DNA of 64,000 nt from Bacteriovoracaceae bacterium (GTDB taxonomy: Bacteria > Bdellovibrionota > Bacteriovoracia > Bacteriovoracales > Bacteriovoracaceae): NCBI GenBank assembly GCA_023701435.1, contig JAMPXB010000008.1:1-64000 (forward strand). The letters run 5' to 3'. The position numbers were made by a program, and so were the translations under genes. The notes beneath the pieces are model-generated. The model was not told the DNA's origin. It saw only the letters and a program-made list of their open reading frames with translations, and did no database searches. Below, in pieces: positions 17,401-25,924 of the stretch (its first letter is position 1; the number at the start of each line of letters is the position of its first letter).

Positions 17401-18137
17401 TTCCTGCCAATGCCATAGGTGATGATATCGAGGTTTACTCGGTTGAAGATAAGGTTCATGAGTGGACTTGTGATAATCATGGCAAGCACTCTAAGACCCT
17501 GCAGGTAGGAAATACCGCTAAGACCATCGCCACTCTCCACATGCTGCGTTCTCAGCGCCAGATGGAAGAGATCACTTCTGCTAATCCTTCACTCTCGGAT
17601 TTTGTAGCTCCTAAAGACTCTGGTAAAACTGACTATGTGGGTGCTTTCTGTGTCACCACCGGTATTGGTCTGGATGAACTTTCCAAGAAATATGAAGAGG
17701 ACCAGGATGATTATAATCAGATCATGGTCAAGGCCTTAACTGATCGCCTGGCGGAAGCTTTAGCGGAACGCCTGCACGAAAAAGTCCGTAAGGAATACTG
17801 GGGTTATGTGCCGACGGAATCCTTGTCTTATGAAGAGCGCCTGCGGGAAAAATATCAGGGCATTCGTCCCGCTCCGGGATATGCTGCTTGCCCGGATCAT
17901 TTAGAAAAGAAAACGCTGTTTAAAATGCTCGATATCGAAAAGAATATTGGAGTGTCTTTGACTCATTCGATGGCAATGGTTCCACCATCAAGTGTGAGTG
18001 GCTGGTACTTTGCTCATCCCGAGTCCCGTTACTTTAATGTGGGCAAAATTGGTCGCGATCAACTAGAAGACTATGCTCGTCGCAAAGATGTTTCTCTGAA
18101 TGAAATGGAAAAATGGCTGTCGGCCAATTTGTTTTAA
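14406..18137 (+). CDS. metH: Cobalamin-dependent methionine synthase
   Basis: Full-length 1243-residue MetH, which transfers a methyl group from 5-methyltetrahydrofolate through cobalamin to homocysteine. Domains in order: homocysteine-binding barrel (about 1-325) with zinc ligands Cys244 (INCALG) and Cys307-Cys308 (GGCCGT); pterin-binding barrel (about 345-620; [11 protein letters not shown]); cap and cobalamin domain (about 640-880) with [10 protein letters not shown], whose His755 is the lower cobalt ligand; and the SAM-binding activation domain (about 900-1243; [12 protein letters not shown]). Length and order match E. coli MetH. metF follows after 8 bp, so methyl-folate production and use are co-expressed. 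Confidence 0.98.
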   Translation: MTSLEALLKERVLILDGAMGTMIQKYQLTDADYRGERFKDWKHPLKGNNDLLVLSNPKVIEEIHNKYLESGADIIETNTFSCTRISMADYHMEELVPELNLEAAKLARKCADEYTKKNPAKPRFVAGSIGPTTKTASLSPDVNNPGMRAVDFDQLVANYYEQTKFLVEGGVDILLVETVFDTLNCKAALFAIADYFEKENKKPLPVMVSGTITDASGRTLSGQTIEAFLYSVSHYPLLSIGINCALGAELMRPYIEVLAKEAPFYISVYPNAGLPNEFGQYDETPAHMAGTLKEWFNNKWVNIVGGCCGTTNEHIKAIALAAADASPRALPQIEHFPRWSGLEPLKIFPGSNFINIGERTNLTGSLAFKKMIVEKNFEEALRVAREQVENGAQIIDINMDEAMIDSEAAMVHFVNLIASEPDICKVPLMIDSSKWSVIEAGLKRIQGKAIVNSLSLKEGEEKFIAQAKLVKKYGAAVVVMAFDEKGQADNVERRIEICSRAYKILTEKAHFAPEDIIFDPNILTVATGMEEHNNYAMDFITATKWIKENLPHVKVSGGVSNLSFSFRGNNIVREAMHSAFLYHAVKAGLDMGIVNAGALPIYSDIVPELLEHVEDVIFNRRPDATERLIEFAGTVKNQGKAEKKDDEWRSLPVEKRLEYALVKGIVDHIESDTEEVRKKVKRPLEVIEGPLMDGMGIVGDLFGEGKMFLPQVVKSARVMKKAVAYLQPYIEAEKSGQAMKHAGKVLMATVKGDVHDIGKNIVGVVLGCNNYEVIDLGVMVPCEKILEEAKKHQPDMIGLSGLITPSLDEMSHVAKEMQRVGLKIPLLIGGATTSRVHTAVKIDPFYEGSVIHVADASRAVPVVEKLLNANTQAKAHADQKAEYEKMRVAHAASQREEKYLTLEEARQNKVKIDWPKSEIRKPIKLGVTVLDDYPLAELVSYIDWTPFFMTWRLRGAYPQIFEDKTYGVEAKKLFNDANVLLKEIIKNKSLKARAVFGLFPANAIGDDIEVYSVEDKVHEWTCDNHGKHSKTLQVGNTAKTIATLHMLRSQRQMEEITSANPSLSDFVAPKDSGKTDYVGAFCVTTGIGLDELSKKYEEDQDDYNQIMVKALTDRLAEALAERLHEKVRKEYWGYVPTESLSYEERLREKYQGIRPAPGYAACPDHLEKKTLFKMLDIEKNIGVSLTHSMAMVPPSSVSGWYFAHPESRYFNVGKIGRDQLEDYARRKDVSLNEMEKWLSANLF

Positions 18138-18145
18138 AAGGTAAT

Positions 18146-19102
18146 ATGGCAAAAGTAACTGAACACATTAAGAACGCTAAATCGACTCTCTTCTCTTTAG
18201 AAATACTTCCTCCCAGCACCGGTGAAAGTATTCAGAAGCTATTTGATAATCTTGAACCCTTAATGGAATTTAAACCGAAGTTCATTGATGTCACCTATCA
18301 TCGGGAAGAATATGTTTATAAGAAGATGCCTAATGGCCTCTTAGAACAGAAGTCCATCCGTAAACGTCCAGGAACGGTTTCCATTTGTGCCGCTTTAATG
18401 CATAAGTTTAATGTGGATACGGTTCCTCATATTATCTGCGGGGGCTTTACCAAGGAAGAAACCGAGTACGCTTTAATTGATCTGAACTTTCTGGGAATTG
18501 ATAACGTGCTCGCTCTGCGTGGTGATTGCATCAAAGGTCAAAAATCTTTTGAACCAACTTGTGGTGGTCATAAGTATGCCAGCGAACTGGTAACTCAGAT
18601 TAGCTCCATGAACCAGGGAACTTATCTCTCAGATGAATTGCAGAATCCTACTCCTACGAAGTTTTGCATTGGGGTTGCCGGATATCCGGAAAAGCACTAC
18701 GAAGCACCCAATCTTAAAACAGACCTCAAATACCTGAAGCAAAAAATCGACAATGGTGCGGAATACATCGTGACTCAAATGTTTTTTGATAATCAGAAAT
18801 TTTTTGAATTCGTAGACAAGTGCCGGGCCGAAGGCATTAATGTCCCTATCATTCCGGGGCTGAAGCCTATTACTTCCAAGTCCCAGATCTCGAATCTCCC
18901 TCGCAACTTCTACATCGATATGCCAGAAGCCCTAATCGATGCTCTGGATAACTGCCGCACCGATGATGATGTGAGAAATGTTGGAGTGGAATGGGCGATT
19001 GAGCAATCCAAGGAACTCATTAAGCACAAAGTCCCTTGTCTGCATTTCTACTCAATGGGGAAATCGACCGCGATTCAGCAAATTGCTTCTCAACTATTCT
19101 AA
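18146..19102 (+). CDS. metF: 5,10-methylenetetrahydrofolate reductase
   Basis: A 318-residue FAD-dependent TIM-barrel enzyme that makes 5-methyltetrahydrofolate for MetH. Family blocks are FSLEILPPSTG, IDVTYHREEY, VPHIICGGFTKEE, NVLALRGDC and VTQMFFDNQKFFEF. The start MAKVTEHI at 18146 has SD AAAAGGT and lies 8 bp behind metH; a longer frame reaches into metH without a good SD. A 4-bp overlap joins its end to the converging gene. The placement behind metH supports one methyl-cycle operon. Confidence 0.97.
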   Translation: MAKVTEHIKNAKSTLFSLEILPPSTGESIQKLFDNLEPLMEFKPKFIDVTYHREEYVYKKMPNGLLEQKSIRKRPGTVSICAALMHKFNVDTVPHIICGGFTKEETEYALIDLNFLGIDNVLALRGDCIKGQKSFEPTCGGHKYASELVTQISSMNQGTYLSDELQNPTPTKFCIGVAGYPEKHYEAPNLKTDLKYLKQKIDNGAEYIVTQMFFDNQKFFEFVDKCRAEGINVPIIPGLKPITSKSQISNLPRNFYIDMPEALIDALDNCRTDDDVRNVGVEWAIEQSKELIKHKVPCLHFYSMGKSTAIQQIASQLF

Positions 19103-19479
19103 ACGTCCCGCGGGCATTGTTTGCAGTCACTTTTTTTGGCAGACAGCTCGCGGAGTTCTTCCACTTTCTGATAAAAATAATCTTTCACTTTTTTGCCCTG
19201 ATCATTATCGAGGAGCCAGGCGAGCTTTGAAACTCCCGGCAAGGTGACCATCAGCTGATCCACCACTTCCGGCCCGCTCAAAATAGTCCGATCGCCGGTG
19301 AGCATATGGACTTTTTCCAGACATGCTTGTCTATTAAGCTCAGGAAAATGCTCATAGATCTCATCCTCGCGCGCCGAGACAAATGTTAAGCTTTTGTCCA
19401 GATAGTGCAGGCCTTGTTTAAAACGCAGGCATAAAGGGCATTCGGGATCATAAAGGATGAGTGGCAGTTGGTATTTCAT
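19099..19479 (-). CDS. DCC-family (DUF393) thiol-disulfide oxidoreductase-like protein
   Basis: A 126-residue protein with the family's opening motif ILYDPECPLCLRF, i.e. DxxCxxC after the first strand, as in DUF393/DCC proteins related to thioredoxin-like folds. Two further Cys sit near the C terminus (SDCKQCPRD, another CxxC), which is less usual and could bind metal or form a second redox pair. No signal peptide is seen, so it is cytoplasmic. Partner and substrate are unknown. It converges on metF with a 4-bp overlap. Confidence 0.85.
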   Translation of the reverse strand: MKYQLPLILYDPECPLCLRFKQGLHYLDKSLTFVSAREDEIYEHFPELNRQACLEKVHMLTGDRTILSGPEVVDQLMVTLPGVSKLAWLLDNDQGKKVKDYFYQKVEELRELSAKKSDCKQCPRDV

Positions 19480-19524
19480 CTAGGCTTATATTATCATAGT
19501 TAAAAAAAAATCCCAGAGGTCAGA

Positions 19525-21069
19525 ATGAACAGACGCGAATTCCTCCAATTTCTCGGTGTTTCCGGGGTACTGGCAACTCTACCAGGTTGCTCAACTCAAT
19601 CTTCTCCGATAGCTAACCCACTTCCCCATCTGGCCCCTTTTACTGAAGACAAGCTCGTCACAGTCGATGGTCTGGATTATAAAATTCTCATCCGCTGGGG
19701 TGATCAGATTAATGCCACTCAAAAGTTCGGTTATAACAATGACTTCATCGCCTTTCATCCGCTAACGAGTGATCGTGGTATCCTGTGGGTCAATCACGAA
19801 TACGTCACTCCTCGTTTCATCCGTGGTGAAGAACGCACCAAGGCCCATGTTGATGAGGAACTATTGGAAGTGGGTGGAAGTCTCCTGGAAGTAAAATTGC
19901 AAGATGGTCAGTGGAGCGTGGTGAAGGATTCTAAATACAATCGCCGCCTCGATGCCAACACCAAAATTCCTTTTGCCTGGGACCAAAAAATCGCCGGCTC
20001 TAGTTTTGGTATCGGCACCATGGGTAACTGTGCCGGGGGTTACACTCCATGGGGAACAGTGCTTACCGCTGAAGAAAACTACGACATGTTCTGGGGTGAC
20101 CGAAACAAAAAAGGTGAAACGATCCAAAAGAGCTGGCTTGAGTGGGATAAGTTTTATCCGAGACCACCCGAGCACTACGGCTGGATCGTGGAAGTGGAAC
20201 CTCTCACCGGTAAAGCTAAAAAACTGGTTTCACTGGGACGTTGTGCTCATGAATGTGCGGCGGTTACAAAGGCGAAAAATGGCAAGATTGTGGCCTACAC
20301 CGGCGACGATTCAGCTTATGAACATCTATATAAATTTGTTTCTGACTCCAGTGATTCTCTGGAGAAAGGAAAGCTCTATGTGGCCAACTTAGAAAAGGGC
20401 CAGTGGATTTCTCTTAAGCGAGAAGATCATCCGGTGCTCATGAAAAATTTCAAAAACCAGACCGAAATCCAAGTCTTCACCCGTGAGGCAGCAAAACTTG
20501 TCGGTGCCACTCCCCTGGACCGTCCGGAAGATATTGAGTTTGATCCACTGACCGGCAACGTGCTGGTGACTCTGACCAATAATAAGGCCCGTCAGAATTA
20601 TCATGGCTCCATTCTAAAAATCATGGAAGACCACAATGACCCAGGCTCCCTCACATTCAAGCATGACACTTTCCTACCAGGTGGTACTGAGCACGGCTTT
20701 GCTTGTCCGGACAATATGGTATTTGATCCCAAAGGTAATTTGTGGTTTACCACCGATATATCGGGAGGGGACGCTAACAAAGGTCATTATGAAGGATTTG
20801 GAAATAACGGACTCTTTGTCTTCTTAAGAAGCGGGGCCAATAAAGGCGAAGTGATCCGCATAGCCTCTGCACCAGTGGATGCTGAGTTCACCGGCCCTTG
20901 CTTTTCTCCCGACTATAAGACACTCTTCCTCTCAGTCCAACATCCTGGTGAATACAGCGAGTCGCTCTCCAAGCTCTCCAGTCACTGGCCAGATGGTGGT
21001 AAACCTAAGCCAGCAGTTGTCACCATCACGGGACCACTGCTCGACAAAATCGTTTCCGGGAAAGTATGA
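19525..21069 (+). CDS. PhoX-family (DUF839) phosphatase, Tat-exported
   Basis: A 514-residue protein with a twin-arginine leader (NRREFLQFLGVSG) and a lipobox-like TLPGC, so it is exported folded by Tat and probably lipid-anchored. The body matches the PhoX/DUF839 family of Ca- and Fe-dependent phosphatases: FHPLTSDRGILWVNHEYVTPR, GNCAGGYTPWGTVLTAEENY, GRCAHECA, DDSAYEHLYKF, ERPEDIEF-like RPEDIEFDPLTG and PDNMVFDPKGNLW. Members release phosphate from organic esters outside the cell. The downstream ferredoxin overlaps by 4 bp. No Pho-box could be confirmed upstream. Confidence 0.9.
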   Translation: MNRREFLQFLGVSGVLATLPGCSTQSSPIANPLPHLAPFTEDKLVTVDGLDYKILIRWGDQINATQKFGYNNDFIAFHPLTSDRGILWVNHEYVTPRFIRGEERTKAHVDEELLEVGGSLLEVKLQDGQWSVVKDSKYNRRLDANTKIPFAWDQKIAGSSFGIGTMGNCAGGYTPWGTVLTAEENYDMFWGDRNKKGETIQKSWLEWDKFYPRPPEHYGWIVEVEPLTGKAKKLVSLGRCAHECAAVTKAKNGKIVAYTGDDSAYEHLYKFVSDSSDSLEKGKLYVANLEKGQWISLKREDHPVLMKNFKNQTEIQVFTREAAKLVGATPLDRPEDIEFDPLTGNVLVTLTNNKARQNYHGSILKIMEDHNDPGSLTFKHDTFLPGGTEHGFACPDNMVFDPKGNLWFTTDISGGDANKGHYEGFGNNGLFVFLRSGANKGEVIRIASAPVDAEFTGPCFSPDYKTLFLSVQHPGEYSESLSKLSSHWPDGGKPKPAVVTITGPLLDKIVSGKV

Positions 21070-21350
21070 AAAAAGAAAAACTAAAATCTCAAATTGAAGT
21101 CTTCGTTTGTAACCATCACCGCGACAACGAGGAGGCCTGCGCCGGGAAAGGTGCCAAGGAACTCACCGATAAGCTAAAAAAATGGGCCAAGGAAGAACAT
21201 AAAGGTGAGATCAAAGTTTATCGCAGTGGCTGCCTGGGCAAATGCTCTGAAGGCATTGCTATTGCCTGCTATCCGGAAAAGAAATTTTTATTAGAAGTGA
21301 CAGCCGACGATTTTAAAGAAATTAAGCAGGGCCTCGAAGAGGCCCTGTAA
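21066..21350 (+). CDS. Thioredoxin-like [2Fe-2S] ferredoxin
   Basis: A 94-residue protein of the thioredoxin-like [2Fe-2S] ferredoxin family. The early Cys (EVFVCNHHRDNEEACAG) and the later pair YRSGCLGKCSEGIAIACYP supply four cluster ligands in the usual spacing, with an extra Cys. These proteins carry electrons in the cytoplasm. It begins at an ATGA overlap with the PhoX gene, although PhoX acts outside the cytoplasm, so co-transcription does not imply a direct partnership. Confidence 0.88.
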   Translation: MKKEKLKSQIEVFVCNHHRDNEEACAGKGAKELTDKLKKWAKEEHKGEIKVYRSGCLGKCSEGIAIACYPEKKFLLEVTADDFKEIKQGLEEAL

Positions 21351-21352
21351 GA

Positions 21353-22690
21353 TTAAAGATTCGTTTTTCCGCTAATAGATACATTCTTGAAAGTTTTATT
21401 ATCCTTTCCTTCAAAGGTCACATCATACTGTCCGGCATTTAGCATGACATAATAACTGCCATCCGGATTGATTTTGTAGACCTGAGATACTTTCGCTGCT
21501 CCCGCTTTGGAAATCTTAATCTGCTGGTAATCCTCTCTGTTCACCACTCCCTGAAGACTTGGTCCTTGAAGTTTATTCAAGAGGTGCATCCATCCCGGAC
21601 GATTTCTCAGAACCGTTTTATCACGCCATTTATTAAAATTGGGATGAAAGCCCTGGAAAGTGCTGTTGACTTCAATCACGTAAGGCAGCACCTGGTGCTC
21701 GACATACATCCAGTCGATATCTCCTCCATCAGCATTATAGAGAAGTTCCCAGGCAGTTCCTGGTTTATAGTCAATCGCCCGGGCCAGTTCTCCCCCGATA
21801 GACTCTACGGCTTCTTCTGCCGGAGTTTTCAGAGGACGACAACCGAAAGGATAGATCACGATTTCAGAATATGAATGATAAGAAATGTTGAAGACAGGTT
21901 TAATTCTTGCCACCAGATTCATCATTGCCTGAGTTTCCGGTTCTGAACCAGGAGCAGCTCCACGATAACTGTCAGAGTTCACATTACTGCTTGAGCCATT
22001 ACAGGTGTTCCAACCCTGAGGATAGTTGCGGTTAAGATCCACTCCATGGCCGTCTCTGGTATTTTTTCTCCACATGGAATCTTCCGTCCACATCTTATTA
22101 TTGCCGTCCATATTGAACATCGGCACAACCCAGATCTCTGTTTGATCAACCCAAGAGGTAACTTCTGATTTTTTGCCGTAGTTAGAAGCCAGATACTCAA
22201 TCATGTCGGTGGTGATTTCTGGAGTCATCACTTCCCGAGCGTGGTGCATGGCATTTACCAGCAGGACCGGTTCCTTCTCATCAATTCGCGGGTTGTCCGA
22301 AATTTTTATCGCCAGAATATCCCGTCCTTCCACAGTCTTTCCGATAGAACTCACTTCGGTGATATCGGGATAGCGGGAGTGAATAGAATTCAGAAAGTCT
22401 TCAATCTCTTCTGGAGATTTATATTCCTGATCAGGACCTCTCACCAACGTTTGAGGAAAAGAAAAACGGATGGAAGTTTTTTGAGACTTAATCTGTTCCA
22501 GTTCCTGAGGCGTGAGCAGAGCTTCTATTTCCATCGTCTGGTAGTTCACACCAGTGACATCAAACTCATTGTCTTTAAGATATTTTTTCATTGAGTCAGT
22601 CAGATCAAATCTGACGATCATTGAGCTCGAGGCCAGGGTAGCACCAGAGAACATAGCGCCGGCCAAAAGGAATCCTTTCCAGTTTAACAT
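21353..22690 (-). CDS. Secreted M14 zinc carboxypeptidase
   Basis: A 445-residue carboxypeptidase A/T-type enzyme with a signal peptide (MLNWKGFLLAGAMFSGATLAS) and a propeptide-like N region to about residue 100. Zinc ligands are in HHAREVMTPE (HxxE) with the third His in ISYHSYSEIVIYPFG; the catalytic Glu is in YVIEVNSTFQGFHP. The DLNRNYPQGWN block binds the substrate carboxylate. A C-terminal beta domain of about 80 residues (GSYYVMLNAGQYDVTFEGKDN) follows, a carboxypeptidase-regulatory-like sandwich. It should trim C-terminal residues from external peptides. Confidence 0.93.
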   Translation of the reverse strand: MLNWKGFLLAGAMFSGATLASSSMIVRFDLTDSMKKYLKDNEFDVTGVNYQTMEIEALLTPQELEQIKSQKTSIRFSFPQTLVRGPDQEYKSPEEIEDFLNSIHSRYPDITEVSSIGKTVEGRDILAIKISDNPRIDEKEPVLLVNAMHHAREVMTPEITTDMIEYLASNYGKKSEVTSWVDQTEIWVVPMFNMDGNNKMWTEDSMWRKNTRDGHGVDLNRNYPQGWNTCNGSSSNVNSDSYRGAAPGSEPETQAMMNLVARIKPVFNISYHSYSEIVIYPFGCRPLKTPAEEAVESIGGELARAIDYKPGTAWELLYNADGGDIDWMYVEHQVLPYVIEVNSTFQGFHPNFNKWRDKTVLRNRPGWMHLLNKLQGPSLQGVVNREDYQQIKISKAGAAKVSQVYKINPDGSYYVMLNAGQYDVTFEGKDNKTFKNVSISGKTNL

Positions 22691-22758
22691 GCAACACTCC
22701 TTTGTAGATGTCCTTATCAGGAGATCAAATAGAGAAGCGTTCGTCCAGAAAAATGAAA

Positions 22759-24030
22759 TTAGAGGAGGGCTTCCATCTCGGCCTTATAAGGAGCGATTTT
22801 TTCTTCTTTGTAGCCTACCCTATTCATGGCCGCCAAAAGAGTCTGTAGGCAGGTCAAGTCCCGGATCTTTTTATTGTAAAGATCAAGACCCTGCTTAACG
22901 ATGAAATTGTAATCATTTACTCTCCGGCTATTTATGAGATAGTCACTAATAAGATAGTCGGCATGTTCTTTCGTGTCTGAAGGAAAGCGGGAAAGATATT
23001 TTTCCGCCTCATCCACCATATCATATTCAATCAAAACCAAAATAATAGCACGGGTAAATTTCGTAAATTCAGAGCAAGACACCACGACATTATCGAAATG
23101 TTTAAGCGCTGTTTCAGGGGACTTTTTCATTAAAAATGACTTCCCGGATATATACATGCCGGCACCGATAAAATTTTTAAGATCCAGGGCCCGCTCATCC
23201 AGGGTGGTGAAGATTTCATAGTACATCTGCATGTCTTGAAAATTAGCGGTTTTGACCGCCAGTCTGATAATTTGTGAAAGCCGATCAGGATTCGCTGGAA
23301 AATACTTAGCAATCTTACTGACTACCTGATAGGCATCGTTAAAGCGCTCTTCTCGCAGAAAGATGTCAAAGAGACCAACCAGACATTTATAATGAATGCT
23401 GTTGACCTCCAGACCTTTTTGATAAGAGTCCTCTGCTTCATCAATGTGTTTTTTAAGATACTCACTCTGCCCGATGTAAAACAGGGCCAGTGAAGGCTTG
23501 GCGTTGAGTTCCTTCGCTTTTTTAAAAACCGTGATCGCCTCATCATAACGGCCTTCATTCATCAGCACCTTTCCCTCATCAACCGTCTTCACATAATCAG
23601 AAGGAAAAACTTTATTGGTCAGGGTGGAAATCAAATTTTCTTTAATGCTTTGGGCGGTATAGGGCTTAATGATAAAGGAGTCCACATCCTCTTCCGCCGC
23701 CTTGGCCACTGCTGTCTGTGAAATATTTGAAGTCACCAGAATGAGGCAGAGATCTTTATTGGAAGGGTCTCTTTCTCTTAGCATTTTAAAAAGATCAAAG
23801 CCTGAACCACCAATGATAAAATAATCAGACAGGACAATCCCTATTTTCTGGGTCTTGATTATTTCTTCGGCTTCCACCAGGCTTCCTACCGAATGAATCA
23901 GATTTCGTTTGCTTCCAAGGTCATACATTGTTTTAAGCAAGCGGTTCCTAGAAGCCGGGTTCTTGTCGACAATAAGTACTTCTGTCGTTTCCAAATAAGG
24001 TTTTAAGAGATTTTTATTATTGCTGATCAC
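22759..24030 (-). CDS. Response-regulator receiver domain fused to TPR repeats
   Basis: A 423-residue cytoplasmic protein. Residues 15-135 form a receiver domain with the phospho-acceptor Asp69 (IVLSDYFI), the switch Thr/Ser (LVTSN) and Lys in FIIKPY. From about 145 to the end come tetratricopeptide-like helix pairs (EGRYDEAITVFKKAKELN, IGQSEYLKKHIDEAEDSYQKGL). There is no DNA-binding output, so it probably acts by phosphorylation-dependent protein contacts, as do receiver-TPR proteins of deltaproteobacterial type. It overlaps the upstream gene by 4 bp and the two form an operon. No histidine kinase is nearby. Confidence 0.85.
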   Translation of the reverse strand: MISNNKNLLKPYLETTEVLIVDKNPASRNRLLKTMYDLGSKRNLIHSVGSLVEAEEIIKTQKIGIVLSDYFIIGGSGFDLFKMLRERDPSNKDLCLILVTSNISQTAVAKAAEEDVDSFIIKPYTAQSIKENLISTLTNKVFPSDYVKTVDEGKVLMNEGRYDEAITVFKKAKELNAKPSLALFYIGQSEYLKKHIDEAEDSYQKGLEVNSIHYKCLVGLFDIFLREERFNDAYQVVSKIAKYFPANPDRLSQIIRLAVKTANFQDMQMYYEIFTTLDERALDLKNFIGAGMYISGKSFLMKKSPETALKHFDNVVVSCSEFTKFTRAIILVLIEYDMVDEAEKYLSRFPSDTKEHADYLISDYLINSRRVNDYNFIVKQGLDLYNKKIRDLTCLQTLLAAMNRVGYKEEKIAPYKAEMEALL

Positions 24031-25751
24031 AGTCCCTTAGCCTTTTTCATAAACTCATTAATATTGTTCTGGCGAATTTCAAAGAGCTGAATAAAGATGC
24101 CAATGGCATCAGTGCTGTTCTTATCGATTTTGACCGTGATATAGTTATTACCTTCGCCATCATCCTCTACCGTTAGGACATCCGCTTCCAGCTGAAGCTG
24201 AGAATCTTTCTGCAGATAATTAACAACCATCTCTAGTTGCACGGGTTCCATTGCCTTAATCCCGTCTTGCTGGGTACGGAAGACGAGCATTTCGTCAAAA
24301 TAATCGTCGAGATGGCAGTTAATGCATTTATTTTTTTGAGATAATTTTGATGAGACATTGATTTCGCTGGTCAATTCTTCCAGTGATTTTTCATTACCCT
24401 CTGAAGCTTGCCGGGACAGCTTTTCACGCTTGATAGAATCAAGTTTTCTTTTGATGGTCGCTTCAACTTTTTCAATGCGCTCTTTTTCCTCAGAAGAAGC
24501 CGTCGCTTCACGGGCCTTCCTTTCATGTTGAACCTTGGCCAGTTTTTGCTCAAGATCGCTCTCTAATTCATCATCTGAATTCTTCTGAGCTTCATCACTT
24601 GCATTCCCATTACGGTAAAACCCGTCCAGTTTTTCTTGCTGACCGTTTTTCCCTGAAAGTTTGCCGGCTTCATAGGCTTCAGCTTCATTATGATTTTTGT
24701 AATGCTTTTGATGATCCGAATCTTTTCTTTCTCTTGCAAGATTCTCTCCCTTTCTCGAACCAGTGGAATCTAAGCTATGATCACCTCTCTGGCCTTCATC
24801 AACATAAGAGTTTTTATTTTTCCAGAAGCCCGACTCTGCCGTGGCCCCTTCAGAGTCTCCCGACAGATTACCATCGAGGTGATCGGTACTATTTTTTCCT
24901 TCCAATTCCTGCAGCTTCTGAGCTTCCTGCTTAAAGACCAGTTCTTTATTAAAGCTCTCCAGGATCATGGATTCTTTGGTCTTGGCAAATAAAGAGTTTT
25001 TACAGATGGTCAGGTTTCTATTTTTACAATGAAGCCTTGAAAACGACTGATCTTCCGTCTTGAAGTATAGTTCAAAGTTCTCCCCGGTCATAATCCAGGT
25101 ATTTTCTTTCCAGACGAATTCGGGCTTATTCTCTCCGTAGAAAAACCAGGCCCCCTGGCCTCCGACATACCTTTCTTTTTCTTCGTCTTTAAAATCAAAA
25201 CGCCATAGGCTCGCCTTAAGCTCCACCCATTGACCGGCGGCAGTTCCCGGTCCCAAGAGCCGGACTAGCCACTTATTTAAAACTTTTTTACAATCATTAT
25301 CATTTTTCAGGATCCAAATATCATCTTCGAGTTCTAAGGGTTGGGCCCAAATCGGAGCGGTTACTGAGGGAATATTTTTGGCCTGTACTTTAAGGGACTT
25401 CATCCAGTAATCAATCTTGAACTTAAGACCCTTAGCACTAATGGATGGTTCAATTAAGTCCTGAATCCCTAACTTATTAATGGCCTTGCCCAGGTTGGAA
25501 TCATGACTAAAATCCAGCACCGCTATTTTAAACACTGAAGTCTTGGCCGTCTTTTTGGACAGCTTCATAAAGGTGGCGATTTCTAATAAATCTTCCTTAC
25601 TACTCAAAGAAGCGATAATAAGGGCGGCAGGAACCGTGGAAAGATAGGTCGCCAGATCGCTGGCCGAAGTGATTTCCTCAGATTCATAGCCAGACACCGG
25701 CAACTCGCCCTTCATCAAAAACTTTACAATAGGAATATTACTACTGCTCAT
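24027..25751 (-). CDS. Large protein with degenerate receiver-like N domain and PilZ-like C region
   Basis: A 574-residue protein. The N-terminal 120 residues have receiver-like alternation (AALIIASLSSKEDLLEIATFMK, FKIAVLDFSHDSNLGKAINKLGIQDLIEP) without a convincing phospho-acceptor site. Residues 130-260 form a Trp-rich domain (WILKNDNDCKKVLNKWLVRLLG, WVELKASLWRFDF). A long low-complexity, Ser/Asn/Glu/Lys-rich linker (about 270-450) with a predicted coiled coil follows. The C-terminal 110 residues (CINCHLDDYFDEMLVFR, NNYITVKI, GIFIQLFEI) look PilZ-like but lack a clear RxxxR. It is coupled by ATGA to the receiver-TPR gene, which suggests one signalling complex. Function unknown. Confidence 0.7.
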   Translation of the reverse strand: MSSSNIPIVKFLMKGELPVSGYESEEITSASDLATYLSTVPAALIIASLSSKEDLLEIATFMKLSKKTAKTSVFKIAVLDFSHDSNLGKAINKLGIQDLIEPSISAKGLKFKIDYWMKSLKVQAKNIPSVTAPIWAQPLELEDDIWILKNDNDCKKVLNKWLVRLLGPGTAAGQWVELKASLWRFDFKDEEKERYVGGQGAWFFYGENKPEFVWKENTWIMTGENFELYFKTEDQSFSRLHCKNRNLTICKNSLFAKTKESMILESFNKELVFKQEAQKLQELEGKNSTDHLDGNLSGDSEGATAESGFWKNKNSYVDEGQRGDHSLDSTGSRKGENLARERKDSDHQKHYKNHNEAEAYEAGKLSGKNGQQEKLDGFYRNGNASDEAQKNSDDELESDLEQKLAKVQHERKAREATASSEEKERIEKVEATIKRKLDSIKREKLSRQASEGNEKSLEELTSEINVSSKLSQKNKCINCHLDDYFDEMLVFRTQQDGIKAMEPVQLEMVVNYLQKDSQLQLEADVLTVEDDGEGNNYITVKIDKNSTDAIGIFIQLFEIRQNNINEFMKKAKGL

Positions 25752-25762
25752 TTTGGGGTAAT

Positions 25763-25904
25763 ACCTAAATTAGGTTAATTATTTACAATAACTTATCGCC
25801 TTTTTTAGGATATGCTTAATAATTACCTAAACAATTAAGATTGTCTTGAGTCACTCCTTTAAGTACAAGGGGTAATTCTTTTAACCTATAGAAAATGTTA
25901 GGTT
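25763..25904. promoter_or_regulatory. Cluster of ACCTAA/TTAGGT half-sites between divergent operons
   Basis: The 173-bp divergent gap holds a perfect ACCTAA-A-TTAGGT repeat (25763-25775), a lone TTACCTAA (25823-25830), and AACCTA (25883-25888) with TAGGTT (25899-25904), 10 bp apart. Half-sites are at both ends, close to both start codons, which suits one regulator controlling both transcription units. Confidence 0.5.
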
Positions 25905-25924
25905 TGCAGTAACCTTGAGATTAA

